Shown here: positions 17,568 to 26,082 of the stretch, one piece after another
How positions within the stretch are numbered: position 1 is the first letter of the stretch
Layout of the letters: each line of letters begins with the position of its first letter
Source: Bradyrhizobium sp. cir1
GTDB lineage: Bacteria > Pseudomonadota > Alphaproteobacteria > Rhizobiales > Xanthobacteraceae
Direction: 5' to 3'
Length of the DNA stretch: 64,000 bases
Assembly: GCF_014198245.1 (NCBI RefSeq)
Contig: NZ_JACIHE010000003.1
Span: 1-64,000 of the forward strand
The notes under the pieces: generated by a model
What the model was told of the DNA's origin: nothing
Database searches by the model: none
What the model saw: the letters and a program-made list of their open reading frames with translations, nothing else
Made by a program: the position numbers and the translations under genes

Positions 17568-19106
17568 TTAAATTCCCAGCTTCTGAATCTTGTGCGTGCC
17601 CCGCGCCAGCGAGACGTGCTTGGTTTCCATGTAGAAGTCGAACGAATAGTCGCCGCCATCGCGGCCGATGCCCGAGGCCTTCATGCCGCCGAACGGCGTC
17701 GGTAGATGGCGGACGTTCTCCGAGTTCAGCCAGATCATGCCGGCCTCCAGCGCGTCTGCAACGCGCAGGGCGCGGCCGACGTCGTTGGTCCAGACATATC
17801 CGGTGAGGCCATAGCGGATGTCGTTGGCGATCTCGATCGCGTCCTTCTCGTCCTTGAAGGGCAGTACGGTCAGGAACGGCCCGAACACCTCCTCCTGCGC
17901 CACGCGCATCTTGCCGTGAGCGCCAGTCACCAGCGTCGGCTCGACATAATGTCCGCCGCCCGGGCCGTCATAGGCCTTGCCGCCGACCGCGATGGTCGCG
18001 CCGTCCTGGCGCGCGACGTCGAAATAGGAGCAGACCTTTGCGAGGTGACGTTCGTGGATCAGCGGCCCGATCTCGGTGGCGGGATCGAGGGGATGGCCGA
18101 CTTTTAGCGCCTTCACGCGCGCGGTCAGCTTCTCGACGAATTTTTCCGCGATGCTCTGCTGGATCAGCAGGCGGCTCGAGGAGGTGCAGCGCTCGCCGTT
18201 GAGCGAGTAGATCATGAACACGACGGCATCGAGCGCGCGGTCGAGATCGGCATCGTCGAACACGATCACCGGGTTCTTGCCGCCGAGCTCGAAATGCACG
18301 CGCTTCAAGGTCGGCGCACCCTGAACCATGATCGCCGATCCCGTTGCGCTCTCGCCGACGAAGCCGATCGCCTTGATGGCGGGATGCTCGGTCAACGCCT
18401 TGCCGGCCTCTTCGCCGAAGCCGTGTACGGTGTTGAGCACGCCGTCGGGCACGCCGGCTTCCTTGACGAGCCTTCCCAGAATAGAGGCCGTCACCGGCGA
18501 CCACTCGGCCGGCTTGTGCACGACGGTGCAGCCGGCGGCGAGCGCCGGGGCGATCTTCCAGGTCGAGAGCATGAACGGCGTGTTCCACGGTGTAATCACG
18601 CCGACCGGGCCGATCGGCACGCGCGTCGAGATGTTCCAGTGCTCGTCGCTCGGCGTGTTGAGGCCGTCGCGCGCTTCGGCGCATTTGTCGGCGAAGAAGC
18701 GGAAATTCTCGGCGGCGCGGATCGCGGCCTTGGCCATGAAGCGATAGGCTTGTCCCGTGTCGATGCATTCGAGCACGGCGATGTCGTCGGCATTGTCCTC
18801 GATCGCATCAGCCACCCGATGCAGCAGCTTGCGCCGCATCGCGGGGCCCATGTCGCGCCAGGACTTGAACGCGAGCGAAGCGGCCGTTGCCGCCCGATCG
18901 ATATCCTCGGCATTGCCGCGCGCGACACTGGCGAGCACGGCGCCATCGACCGGCGACTTGGTCTCGAAGGTCTCGCCGGAGATCGAGGCGACGGTCTTGC
19001 CGTCGATCATGTGGCCGATGCCGTCTGCGCGCAGCGTCTTCAGCAGCGGCGCAACGCGGTCGCGGTTGGCCTGGAAGATATCGGCTTTCGGGGTGGGCTC
19101 ATCCAT
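17568..19106 (-). CDS. hpaE: 5-carboxymethyl-2-hydroxymuconate semialdehyde dehydrogenase
   Basis: A 512-residue NAD-dependent aldehyde dehydrogenase oxidising the ring-cleavage semialdehyde of homoprotocatechuate. The Rossmann/entry motif ITPWNTPFML is near residue 172. GFVGESATGS near 247 is the nucleotide loop. The general base Glu is in HFELGGKNP near 272. The catalytic Cys is in NGERCTSSSR near 306. EEVFGPFL is near 405 and MKASGIGRDGGDYSFDFY near 478. Assignment to HpaE rests on the neighbours hpaD, hpaF and hpaH. It overlaps hpaF by 8 bp at its start. Confidence 0.92.
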   Translation of the reverse strand: MDEPTPKADIFQANRDRVAPLLKTLRADGIGHMIDGKTVASISGETFETKSPVDGAVLASVARGNAEDIDRAATAASLAFKSWRDMGPAMRRKLLHRVADAIEDNADDIAVLECIDTGQAYRFMAKAAIRAAENFRFFADKCAEARDGLNTPSDEHWNISTRVPIGPVGVITPWNTPFMLSTWKIAPALAAGCTVVHKPAEWSPVTASILGRLVKEAGVPDGVLNTVHGFGEEAGKALTEHPAIKAIGFVGESATGSAIMVQGAPTLKRVHFELGGKNPVIVFDDADLDRALDAVVFMIYSLNGERCTSSSRLLIQQSIAEKFVEKLTARVKALKVGHPLDPATEIGPLIHERHLAKVCSYFDVARQDGATIAVGGKAYDGPGGGHYVEPTLVTGAHGKMRVAQEEVFGPFLTVLPFKDEKDAIEIANDIRYGLTGYVWTNDVGRALRVADALEAGMIWLNSENVRHLPTPFGGMKASGIGRDGGDYSFDFYMETKHVSLARGTHKIQKLGI

Positions 19107-19497
19107 GGGCGGCCTCCACCTTCAGGGCGTCGTGGATGTTGTTGCGCTTCCAGCTGGTGTCCTTGTCGTTGATCTGCATGTCGAACGACAAGGCGAACTT
19201 GCTGGCGGCGAAGACGGGATCGAGATGTTTTGACAGCGCCTGAAAGACATGCTCGCCGGCCTTCTTGCGCGTGGGAAGATCGCGGCCTTCGCCGATGCGC
19301 AGCACCATGTCGAGGAAGCCGTAATCCTGCCGCGCGTCCGCGATCGCATAATGCTCGCACCTGACGGCGCGGACGCGGATGCCGCCGAGCGGGAAGATGC
19401 CGGTCTCCACTGCTGCCTTGCGCACGACTTCGCACACCGCGGCGATGTCGAGGCGGCCATCGAGATTGGCCGAATATTCGATCGTGAAATGCGGCAT
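19099..19497 (-). CDS. hpaF: 5-carboxymethyl-2-hydroxymuconate delta-isomerase
   Basis: A 132-residue tautomerase-superfamily enzyme. The N-terminus is MPHFTIEYS, giving the catalytic Pro1 after methionine removal. The length and the FPLGGIRVRA segment near residue 36 match the CHMI (HpcD) family, which is about 125 residues. It isomerises the dienol product of HpaE. It overlaps hpaE by 8 bp and follows hpaH by 31 bp. Confidence 0.9.
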   Translation of the reverse strand: MPHFTIEYSANLDGRLDIAAVCEVVRKAAVETGIFPLGGIRVRAVRCEHYAIADARQDYGFLDMVLRIGEGRDLPTRKKAGEHVFQALSKHLDPVFAASKFALSFDMQINDKDTSWKRNNIHDALKVEAAHG

Positions 19498-19528
19498 CGC
19501 GGTTTCACTCCCTGTGTAGTCTTGTCGC

Positions 19529-20335
19529 TTAAGCGAAGTAGCAGCTCACCGAGCCGTAGGCGCCATAATCAGCCTGGATTGTGTCGCCCTTGCGGGTCTC
19601 GATCGGACGGATGAAGGAGCCGGCGAGCACGGCCTGGCCCGGCTCCAGAGCAAGGCCCAGCGGCGCAATCTTGTTCGCAAGCCACGCAACGGCGGACGCA
19701 GGATGATTGAGCACGCCGGCGGCAAGGCCTGTCTCTTCGAGCTGACCATTCTTGAAACACAGCGCGCCGATCCAGCGCAAGTCCGCATCCAGCGGTCGGA
19801 TCGGCCGTCCCCCGAGCACGATGCCGGCATTCGCCGCATTGTCGGCGATGGTGTCGAAAATCTTGCGCGTGGCCTTCGTTCTGGGATCGACGCGTTCGAT
19901 CCGCGTGTCCAAAATCTCCAGCGCCGGCACCACGAAGTCGGTGGCATTGAGCACGTCGAACATCGTGCAGTCGGGGCCGGCGAGCCGCTTGCTCATGACG
20001 AAGGCGAGCTCGGCCTCGACGCGCGTCGCGATGAAGCGCTCGGTCGGAATGATCCCGCCATCGGCGAAGAACATGTCGTCGAGCAGTACGCCCGAATCCG
20101 GCTCGTCGATATTGAGCGCGCTCTGCATCGCCTTCGAGGTCAGGCCGATCTTGTGGCCCTTGACGATGCGCCCCTCTGCGATCTTGACGTCGACCCAGGC
20201 CTTCTGAATCGCGTAGGCATCGGCAATGGTGATGTCAGGGAATTCCTGCGAGAGCTGCCGGATCTGTGTGCGGGTCTTCTCCGCCTGGTGCAGACGCTTC
20301 GCGCAAGCCTGGATATCGTCGTTGGAAAGCGCCAT
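19529..20335 (-). CDS. hpaH: 2-oxo-hept-4-ene-1,7-dioate hydratase
   Basis: A 268-residue hydratase of the MhpD/HpaH family (FAH-like fold) adding water to 2-oxo-hept-4-ene-1,7-dioate. Visible are AIQKAWVD near residue 43, GHKIGLTSKAMQ near 60, the metal-site residues in RVEAELAFVM near 105, and VPALEILDTRIE near 137. The length is that of E. coli HpaH (267). It is the first gene of the minus-strand hpa operon. A perfect 16-bp palindrome (20368-20383) sits 33 bp upstream, over the likely promoter. Confidence 0.93.
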   Translation of the reverse strand: MALSNDDIQACAKRLHQAEKTRTQIRQLSQEFPDITIADAYAIQKAWVDVKIAEGRIVKGHKIGLTSKAMQSALNIDEPDSGVLLDDMFFADGGIIPTERFIATRVEAELAFVMSKRLAGPDCTMFDVLNATDFVVPALEILDTRIERVDPRTKATRKIFDTIADNAANAGIVLGGRPIRPLDADLRWIGALCFKNGQLEETGLAAGVLNHPASAVAWLANKIAPLGLALEPGQAVLAGSFIRPIETRKGDTIQADYGAYGSVSCYFA

Positions 20336-20367
20336 GCGTCATCTTACAAATCGTGGTGCCCGGAGAT

Positions 20368-20383
20368 ACTTAACATGTTAAGT
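20368..20383. promoter_or_regulatory. candidate HpaR operator, perfect palindrome over the hpaH promoter
   Basis: ACTTAACATGTTAAGT is its own reverse complement over all 16 bases. It lies in the 111-bp space between divergent hpaH and hpaR. On the minus strand a TTGACG hexamer (20394-20389) is followed 16 bases later by TAAGTA inside the palindrome, so a bound repressor would cover the -10 region of hpaH. MarR-family dimers bind AT-rich palindromes of this length. The sequence and spacing are seen; binding is inferred. Confidence 0.7.
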
Positions 20384-20446
20384 GAATGCGTCAAACAGAA
20401 TCTGAGCTTGCTGCACTGCAAACGTCTTGTGGTTTGAAAGGGCGCC

Positions 20447-20965
20447 ATGACCAAGAGACCGGCTGATCCCACGAATGGAAGCGCGCCAGCCGCGCGCCAG
20501 GTGCCGATGCGCGACTTCTCGCGCTCGCTGCCGATGTCGCTGCTGCGGGCGCGCGAGGCGGTGATGCGGCAGTTCCGCCCCTCGCTGCGCGAGCACGGCC
20601 TCACCGAGCAGCAATGGCGCATCCTGCGCGCGCTGGCGTCCATCGAGGCCGCCGAGGTCACGGAACTCGCGCGCACCGCGTTCCTGCTCGGGCCGAGCCT
20701 GTCGCGCATCCTGCGCGATCTCGAGGCGCGCAATCTGATCGAGCGCAAGACGGCGAAAGCGGACCAGCGCCGCAGCATGGTCTCGATCTCGAAGGAGGGC
20801 GTGAAGCTGATGGCCTCCGTGGCGCCGACGTCGGAGGCGATCTACGCCGAGATCACCAGCCGCTTCGGTGCCCGCAAGCTCGCCGAATTGCAGGAGATGC
20901 TCGGCGAGCTCGAACAGAGTCTCGCTGGCCTCGGCGCCGGCAATGAGGCAAGTGCCGAGGAGTGA
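20447..20965 (+). CDS. hpaR: MarR-family regulator of homoprotocatechuate degradation
   Basis: A 172-residue winged-helix regulator. The N-terminal arm carries MRDFSRSLPMSLLRAREAVM near residues 20-40. The helix-turn-helix follows: LTEQQWRILRALAS near 58 and VTELARTAFLLGPSLSRIL near 76. The wing is near 100-115 (KTAKADQRRSMVSISKEG). FSRSLPM with LTEQQWR is characteristic of HpaR, the aromatic-responsive repressor of the hpa meta operon. It is transcribed divergently from hpaH. A shared palindrome lies 63 bp upstream of its start. Confidence 0.92.
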   Translation: MTKRPADPTNGSAPAARQVPMRDFSRSLPMSLLRAREAVMRQFRPSLREHGLTEQQWRILRALASIEAAEVTELARTAFLLGPSLSRILRDLEARNLIERKTAKADQRRSMVSISKEGVKLMASVAPTSEAIYAEITSRFGARKLAELQEMLGELEQSLAGLGAGNEASAEE

Positions 20966-21204
20966 CAGCAGATATGCGCTCCCGCGCGGCAACTGTCATG
21001 GACATGACCGCGTTTTTTCGCTCAAAGTGCCGCTCAAGCCGATCGCTCGAAAGTCGGCGCCGGGACGGATGACCCCCTTGCCGGATGACATCTTGCGTCA
21101 TTGCGAGCGTAGCGCGGCGATCGGCTTCGCGGTAATAACGGCATCGCCTTGTCGCGGCGCTCGTCATGGTGACGACGGTCCAAACAACAAAGAAGGAAGG
21201 CAAC

Positions 21205-21981
21205 GTGGCGAATAAAGTCAAAGAGATCTGGAAGTCGGGCAAGGCCGTGGTCAACGCGTGGCTGGCAATTCCCTCCGGCTTCTCGGCCGAGATGGTCGCG
21301 CAATGCGGCTTCGACAGCGTCACGGTCGACATGCAGCACGGCGTGCAGGACTATCTCTCGATGGTGCAGTGCTTTCAGGCGATGGACAAGCATCCGGTGA
21401 CCCCGATGGTCCGCGTGCCCTGGAACGAGCCCGGCATCATCGGCAAGGTGCTCGATGGCGGGGCCTATGGCGTGATCTGCCCGATGGTCAACACGCCGCA
21501 GGAAGCCCGGAACCTCGTCTCCTATTCCAAATATCCGCCGAAGGGCGTGCGCTCCAACGGCCCGATCCGCGCCGGCATGTACGGCACCGCCGGCTCCTAC
21601 CAGAAGACGGCGAACGATGAGATCGTGCTGCTGCCGATGATGGAAACCCGGACTGCGGTCGAGAACATGGAAGCGATCCTCGACGTCGAAGGTATCGACG
21701 GCGTCTATATCGGGCCGTCCGATCTCGGCTTCTCCTACGGTCTCGAGCCCAAGCTCGACCGCAGCGAGCCCGAGATCCTCGCGATCTACGAGAAGATCAT
21801 CAAGGAGTGCGGCAAGCGCGGCCTCAACCCCGGCATCCATTGCAGCGGCGCGGAAGGTGCCGCGCGCGCCATCAACATGGGCTTCAAGCTGGTGACGCTC
21901 TCGAACGAGGTCGGCCTGATGACGACCTACGCCAAGATGCAGGTCAACGCGACCCGCAAGGAATCGGGCGGGAAGGCCTAA
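21205..21981 (+). CDS. hpaI: HpcH/HpaI-family class II aldolase (HpaI or GarL role)
   Basis: A 258-residue pyruvate-class aldolase. The catalytic His is in VDMQHGVQDY near residue 45, the pyruvate-binding Arg in PMVRVPWNEP near 70, the metal Glu in PMMETRTAVENM near 148, and the metal Asp in IGPSDLGFSYG near 174. In the homoprotocatechuate pathway it would split 4-hydroxy-2-oxoheptanedioate to pyruvate and succinate semialdehyde. The next gene is a galactarate-type dehydratase, so it may instead, or also, cleave 2-dehydro-3-deoxyglucarate (GarL). The GTG start at 21205 has AAGGAAGG 4 bases upstream; an ATG at 21166 is possible and would add 13 residues. Confidence 0.88.
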   Translation: MANKVKEIWKSGKAVVNAWLAIPSGFSAEMVAQCGFDSVTVDMQHGVQDYLSMVQCFQAMDKHPVTPMVRVPWNEPGIIGKVLDGGAYGVICPMVNTPQEARNLVSYSKYPPKGVRSNGPIRAGMYGTAGSYQKTANDEIVLLPMMETRTAVENMEAILDVEGIDGVYIGPSDLGFSYGLEPKLDRSEPEILAIYEKIIKECGKRGLNPGIHCSGAEGAARAINMGFKLVTLSNEVGLMTTYAKMQVNATRKESGGKA

Positions 21982-21993
21982 GCTCTCTCCTTT

Positions 21994-22123
21994 CCCTCTC
22001 CCCGCTCTTGCGGGGAGAGGGTTAGGGTGAGGGGCCTCTCTCAACACGAACTGACCTAACATGTGGACGATGCTTCGCATCGCCGGGAGCGATCCGACCT
22101 CTCCCCGCAAGAACGGGGAGAGG
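21994..22123. repeat. paired GC-rich hairpins between hpaI and garD
   Basis: CCTCTCCCCGCTCTTGCGGGGAGAGG (hairpin) begins the segment and CCTCTCCCCGCAAGAACGGGGAGAGG (hairpin, roughly inverted) ends it; the two can also pair with each other. Intergenic repeats of this form are widespread in rhizobia. It separates two genes that otherwise look like one transcription unit. Confidence 0.75.
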
Positions 22124-22150
22124 TGAAGCAAGAGACCCAAGGAGATACCT

Positions 22151-23674
22151 ATGACCATCAGCCCCGTCATCCGCCTGCATCCCGATGATGGCGTGGTGAT
22201 CGCGCGCGCGAGCCTGCCGCCGGGAACATTGGTGGCCGACGGCGTGACCACGGTCGACCGCATCCCCTCCGGCCACAAGGTCGCGATCAGGCCGATCGCC
22301 GTCGGTGAGCCGGTGATCCGCTACGGCCAGATCATCGGCTTTGCGACCATTCCGATCGCGCCGGGCCAGCACGTGCACGTGCAGAACTGCGGCATGGGTG
22401 ATTTCTCGAAGGATTATGCCTATTGCGTCGACGTCAAGCCGACGCCGAACTTCGACCTGCCCGCGACCTTCGAAGGCATCCGCCGCCCGGACGGACGCGT
22501 CGCCACGCGCAACTATATCGGCATCCTCACCTCGGTGAATTGCAGCGCGCATGTCGCAAGCCTCGTCGCCGACGTCTTCAAGAAGAATCCCTTCACCGGC
22601 GACAATCCGCTGGCCGATTTCCCCAACGTCGACGGCGTGGTCGCGCTGACCCACAAGACCGGCTGCGGCATGACGCAGAACGAGCCGCTGGCCTTGCTCC
22701 GCCGCACGCTCGGCGGCTATGCGCGCCACGCCAATTTCGCCCACGTCATCGTGCTCGGCCTCGGCTGCGAGGTGAACCAGATCGGCGGCCTGATGGAAGA
22801 GCAGAAGCTCGCCGGCCGCCTGCGCGCGATGGACATCCAGGAGGTCGGCGGCACCCGCAAGACCGTGGAAGCAGGCATCGCCTTCGTGCGCGAGGCGCTC
22901 GCTGATGCCAACAAGGTCAAGCGCGAGTCGGTGCCGGCGAGCGAGCTGACCGTCGCTCTGCAATGCGGGGGCTCGGACGGCTATTCCGGCGTCTCGGCCA
23001 ATCCGGCGCTGGGCGCGGCCAGCGATCTCGTCGTCCGTCACGGCGGCACCGTGATCCTGTCGGAGACGCCGGAGACTTACGGCGCAGAGCATCTGCTGAC
23101 GCGCCGCGCCGTCAGCCGCGAGGTCGGCGAGAAGCTGGTCGACCTCATGCGCTGGTGGGACGAATACACCGAGCGGGAAGGCGCCGAGATGAACGCCAAT
23201 CCGAGCCCCGGCAACAAGGCCGGCGGCCTCACCACGATCCTGGAGAAGTCGCTCGGCGCGATGGCCAAGGCCGGCACCACCAACCTCGTCGAGGTGCTGC
23301 GCTACGCCGAGCCGGTGACCAAGCGCGGCTTCGTGTTCATGGACACGCCCGGCTACGATCCCGTGGCCGCCACCGGGCAGGTCGCCGGCGGCGCCAACCT
23401 CGTCTGCTTCACGACGGGCCGCGGCAGCGTGTTCGGCTGCAAGCCGGCGCCCTCGATCAAGCTCGCCACCAACACGCCCATGTACAAGCGCATGGAAGAG
23501 GACATGGACGTCAATTGCGGCACCATCCTCGAGGGCGAGGAGAGCGTCGAGCAATGCGGCCAGCGCATCTTCGATCTCATCCTCAAGACCGCATCGGGCC
23601 AGCCGACCAAGAGCGAGAGCTTCGATTTCGGCGGCGCCGAGTTCGCGCCCTGGGTGCTGGGCGCGACGATGTAG
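22151..23674 (+). CDS. garD: UxaA-family dehydratase, galactarate dehydratase type
   Basis: A 507-residue enzyme of the altronate/galactarate dehydratase family (UxaA/GarD). The N-terminal SAF domain covers residues 1-90 (HVHVQNCGMGDF near 77). A segment with GIRRPDGRVATRNYIG near 112 follows. The large C-terminal domain has conserved cysteines: CGMTQNE near 174, GLGCEVNQ near 202, and GRGSVFGCKPAPSIKLATN near 424. These enzymes use a metal and eliminate water from sugar diacids. Whether this one prefers galactarate, altronate or another acid cannot be told from the sequence. The aldolase just upstream would suit the galactarate product. Confidence 0.85.
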   Translation: MTISPVIRLHPDDGVVIARASLPPGTLVADGVTTVDRIPSGHKVAIRPIAVGEPVIRYGQIIGFATIPIAPGQHVHVQNCGMGDFSKDYAYCVDVKPTPNFDLPATFEGIRRPDGRVATRNYIGILTSVNCSAHVASLVADVFKKNPFTGDNPLADFPNVDGVVALTHKTGCGMTQNEPLALLRRTLGGYARHANFAHVIVLGLGCEVNQIGGLMEEQKLAGRLRAMDIQEVGGTRKTVEAGIAFVREALADANKVKRESVPASELTVALQCGGSDGYSGVSANPALGAASDLVVRHGGTVILSETPETYGAEHLLTRRAVSREVGEKLVDLMRWWDEYTEREGAEMNANPSPGNKAGGLTTILEKSLGAMAKAGTTNLVEVLRYAEPVTKRGFVFMDTPGYDPVAATGQVAGGANLVCFTTGRGSVFGCKPAPSIKLATNTPMYKRMEEDMDVNCGTILEGEESVEQCGQRIFDLILKTASGQPTKSESFDFGGAEFAPWVLGATM

Positions 23675-23915
23675 TCGCGTGCGTGCGTCGATCGCACAAC
23701 GCAGTCAAAAGCAACCGGCAGCTGTCGCCCGCGACCAAACTGCGGCAGCCGCGTGTGGCTTGCACGAAATGCAACAATGGTTCGCTACGTAGTGATACGG
23801 AGGCGGGCATCTCTCGCAAGAGTTCCGCGGCTTACACCTGATTAACAATGTTGCCGTAGACAGAGCCGGATATGGCTCCGCACCGTCGCGTGGCCGGCTT
23901 TGAAGGGTCGAACCG

Positions 23916-24434
23916 ATGCAAGCGATACGTCCCACTGGGGTGGAGAATCTCCTCGGCGACGAGGAGCTGATCGTATCGAAGACCGATCTCAAAGGCCGCA
24001 TCACCTACGCCAACGACGTCTTTCTCCGGATGGCGAAGTACTCGTGGAAGGAGCTGATGGGTGCCCCCCACAGCCTGATCCGCCATCCCGACATGCCGCG
24101 CGCCGTCTTCAAGCTGCTGTGGGACACGCTGCAGTCCAAGCAGGAGATCTTCGCCTACGTCGTCAACCTGGCGAAGGACGGCAGTCATTACTGGGTGTTC
24201 GCCCACGTCACGCCGACCTTCGACGAGCGCGGCAATATCGTCGGCTATCACTCCAACCGTCGCAAGCCGGATCCCGCGCAGATCGAGCGCATCAAGCCGA
24301 TCTACAAGACGCTGTGCGCGGAAGAGGCGCGGCATGCCAATGCCAAGGACGGCATGCATGCGAGCTTCGAGGCCATGGTCGGGCTGCTCAAGCAACAGGG
24401 TGTCGGTTACGATGAATTTGTGCTCTCTCTCTAA
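23916..24434 (+). CDS. PAS-domain sensor protein, Aer-like input module
   Basis: A 172-residue soluble PAS protein. Residues 15-120 match the Aer-type FAD-binding PAS fold: [20 protein letters not shown], then [15 protein letters not shown] near 49, then [10 protein letters not shown] and [15 protein letters not shown] near 88-103. The rest is helical. In Aer such a PAS domain is fused to a membrane anchor and a chemoreceptor signalling domain; here the frame stops at 24434 and the next frame, overlapping by 23 bp, encodes exactly those parts. It is therefore either a split two-protein receptor or a frameshifted fusion. The start was taken at ATG 23916. Confidence 0.85.
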   Translation: MQAIRPTGVENLLGDEELIVSKTDLKGRITYANDVFLRMAKYSWKELMGAPHSLIRHPDMPRAVFKLLWDTLQSKQEIFAYVVNLAKDGSHYWVFAHVTPTFDERGNIVGYHSNRRKPDPAQIERIKPIYKTLCAEEARHANAKDGMHASFEAMVGLLKQQGVGYDEFVLSL

Positions 24435-25716
24435 GGCGCAGGGAGCGACCGCGCTCGCGTGTGTTCTTGCCGTCGTTGCCTGCGTTCTCTCTCTTCTCGG
24501 CCTGACCGGGGTCACCGGTGCCGCTTTGCTTGGCGCGACGGTCGCGCTGCTCGGCTACGTCGTCTGGTGCCAGCACCGCACGGCGGTGGCCGTCGATGAG
24601 GTGGCCGACGTATGCCGCAAGGCGGCGCGCGGTGATCTCGAGGCCCGCATCCTCAGTGAGCGGCAGGCCGGGCGGATCGGAGCCATCCAGAAATCCGTCA
24701 ACGACATGCTCGACATCACCGATGCCTTCCAGCGCGAAGCGTCGGCGTCGATGGAGTATGCCAGCCGCGGCAAGTATTTCCGCAAGATCCTGGCGCGCGG
24801 GCTGCCCGGCTCGTTCCGGCGATCGGCCGCCGTCATCAATTCCGGCACCGATAGCCTCGGCCGCCGTGTGGTCGAGGTCGCGGATATCGCCAAGCAGTTT
24901 GGCACGCATCTCGATCAGGTCGCGGGCACGCTGATGGGCGCTGCGACCGATCTCGAAACCGACGCAGGCCAGATGGCAGCGGCGGCCGAGAAGACCAGCC
25001 GGCAGACCTCCGGCGTGCTCAGTGCGTCCGACCAGGCGTCCCGCAACGTCGCTACCGTCGCCAGCGCGGCGGAGCAGCTCGCGTCCTCGATCGCCGAGAT
25101 CAGCCGCCAGGTGGCCGGCTCGACGGCGAGCACGGGACGAGCGGTGAACGAGGCCAATCGCGCCGGCAGCGAGATCCGTACCCTTGCGGATGCCGCGATG
25201 CAGATCGGCGACGTCGTCAAGCTGATCAGCGAGATCGCCTCGCAGACCAACCTGCTCGCGCTCAACGCCACCATCGAGGCGGCCCGCGCAGGGGAGGCCG
25301 GCCGCGGCTTCGCGGTGGTGGCCTCCGAGGTCAAGAGCCTCGCCAACCAGACCGCGAAGGCGACCGAGGAGATCAGCGCCAAGGTCGGCGAGATGCAGCA
25401 ATCGACCACCAATTCGGTCGCGGCCGTCGAGGCCATCGCGCAGACCATCGCCGAGATCAACGGCATCACCGCCAGCATTGCGGCCTCGATCGAGCAGCAG
25501 GGGGCCGCGACGCGCGAGATCGCCCGCAACGTTCACGAAGCCTCCGCCGGCACCTCTCAGGTCTCCTCCAACGTGACAGGCATCAGCGATGCCGCCGCCG
25601 ACACCGGCCGCGTCGCCAGCCGCGTCAACAGCGCCGCCGAACGCGTCCACGGCGAAGTGGAGACGCTCCGCCGCGAAGTGACCCAGTTCCTGCAGCGGCT
25701 GACGTCGGCAGCGTAA
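24412..25716 (+). CDS. methyl-accepting chemotaxis protein, Aer-like output module
   Basis: A 434-residue chemoreceptor. The N-terminus has a hydrophobic hairpin (residues 10-50: [20 protein letters not shown], then a second span ending LLGYVVWCQ) with almost no periplasmic loop, as in Aer. A HAMP-like linker ([12 protein letters not shown]) follows, then a long coiled coil and the signalling tip [20 protein letters not shown] near 275, followed by [17 protein letters not shown]. There is no C-terminal CheR-binding pentapeptide. The start ATG 24412 lies inside the PAS gene. Sensory input probably comes from the upstream PAS protein, since this protein has no sensor domain of its own. Confidence 0.88.
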   Translation: MNLCSLSKAQGATALACVLAVVACVLSLLGLTGVTGAALLGATVALLGYVVWCQHRTAVAVDEVADVCRKAARGDLEARILSERQAGRIGAIQKSVNDMLDITDAFQREASASMEYASRGKYFRKILARGLPGSFRRSAAVINSGTDSLGRRVVEVADIAKQFGTHLDQVAGTLMGAATDLETDAGQMAAAAEKTSRQTSGVLSASDQASRNVATVASAAEQLASSIAEISRQVAGSTASTGRAVNEANRAGSEIRTLADAAMQIGDVVKLISEIASQTNLLALNATIEAARAGEAGRGFAVVASEVKSLANQTAKATEEISAKVGEMQQSTTNSVAAVEAIAQTIAEINGITASIAASIEQQGAATREIARNVHEASAGTSQVSSNVTGISDAAADTGRVASRVNSAAERVHGEVETLRREVTQFLQRLTSAA

Positions 25717-26082
25717 CGCTGCGCCACCCACCGCCGTCGTCCCGGACAAGCGCGCCCCGAGGCGCGCGCTGATCCGGGACCCATAAGCCACCGGCAGTGG
25801 TTGGGTGCGAGCTGACAATTGCCAACCTTCGTCAAACGACTTCCTGTGGTTATGGGTCTCGGATCAGCGCTCCGCTCCTGGCAACGCTGCGCGTTGCCAC
25901 GAGCTCTGCTTGTCCGGGACGACGTGTGTGGGAAGAGCGCGGCGTAGCCACAATCTCCGTCATCGTCCCGACGAAGCCGGGACGACCGGGATACTTCCTA
26001 GGCACCCTCTGCCCGTTGTTAGTGCTTGATCGCATTGACGTCAGGTGTTCTGCTTAAAAAAGCTGCTGGAGCACCGCACCCC
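25717..26082. other. 366 bp intergenic region
   Basis: Most of it is the palindromic repeat at 25735-25924. Downstream, from 25925 to 26082, I see no gene. CTGGAG about 10 bases before GTG 26083 is the likely ribosome site of the next gene. Confidence 0.6.
25735..25924. repeat. dispersed palindrome, family 'CGTCGTCCCGGACAAGCG'
   Basis: The left end CGTCGTCCCGGACAAGC is the reverse complement of the right end GCTTGTCCGGGACGACG. An inner pair (GATCCGGGACCCATAA near 25771 and TTATGGGTCTCGGATCAGCG near 25850) continues the stem. The design is the same as the GTCATTCCGGGGCG family, with different sequence. Confidence 0.8.
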
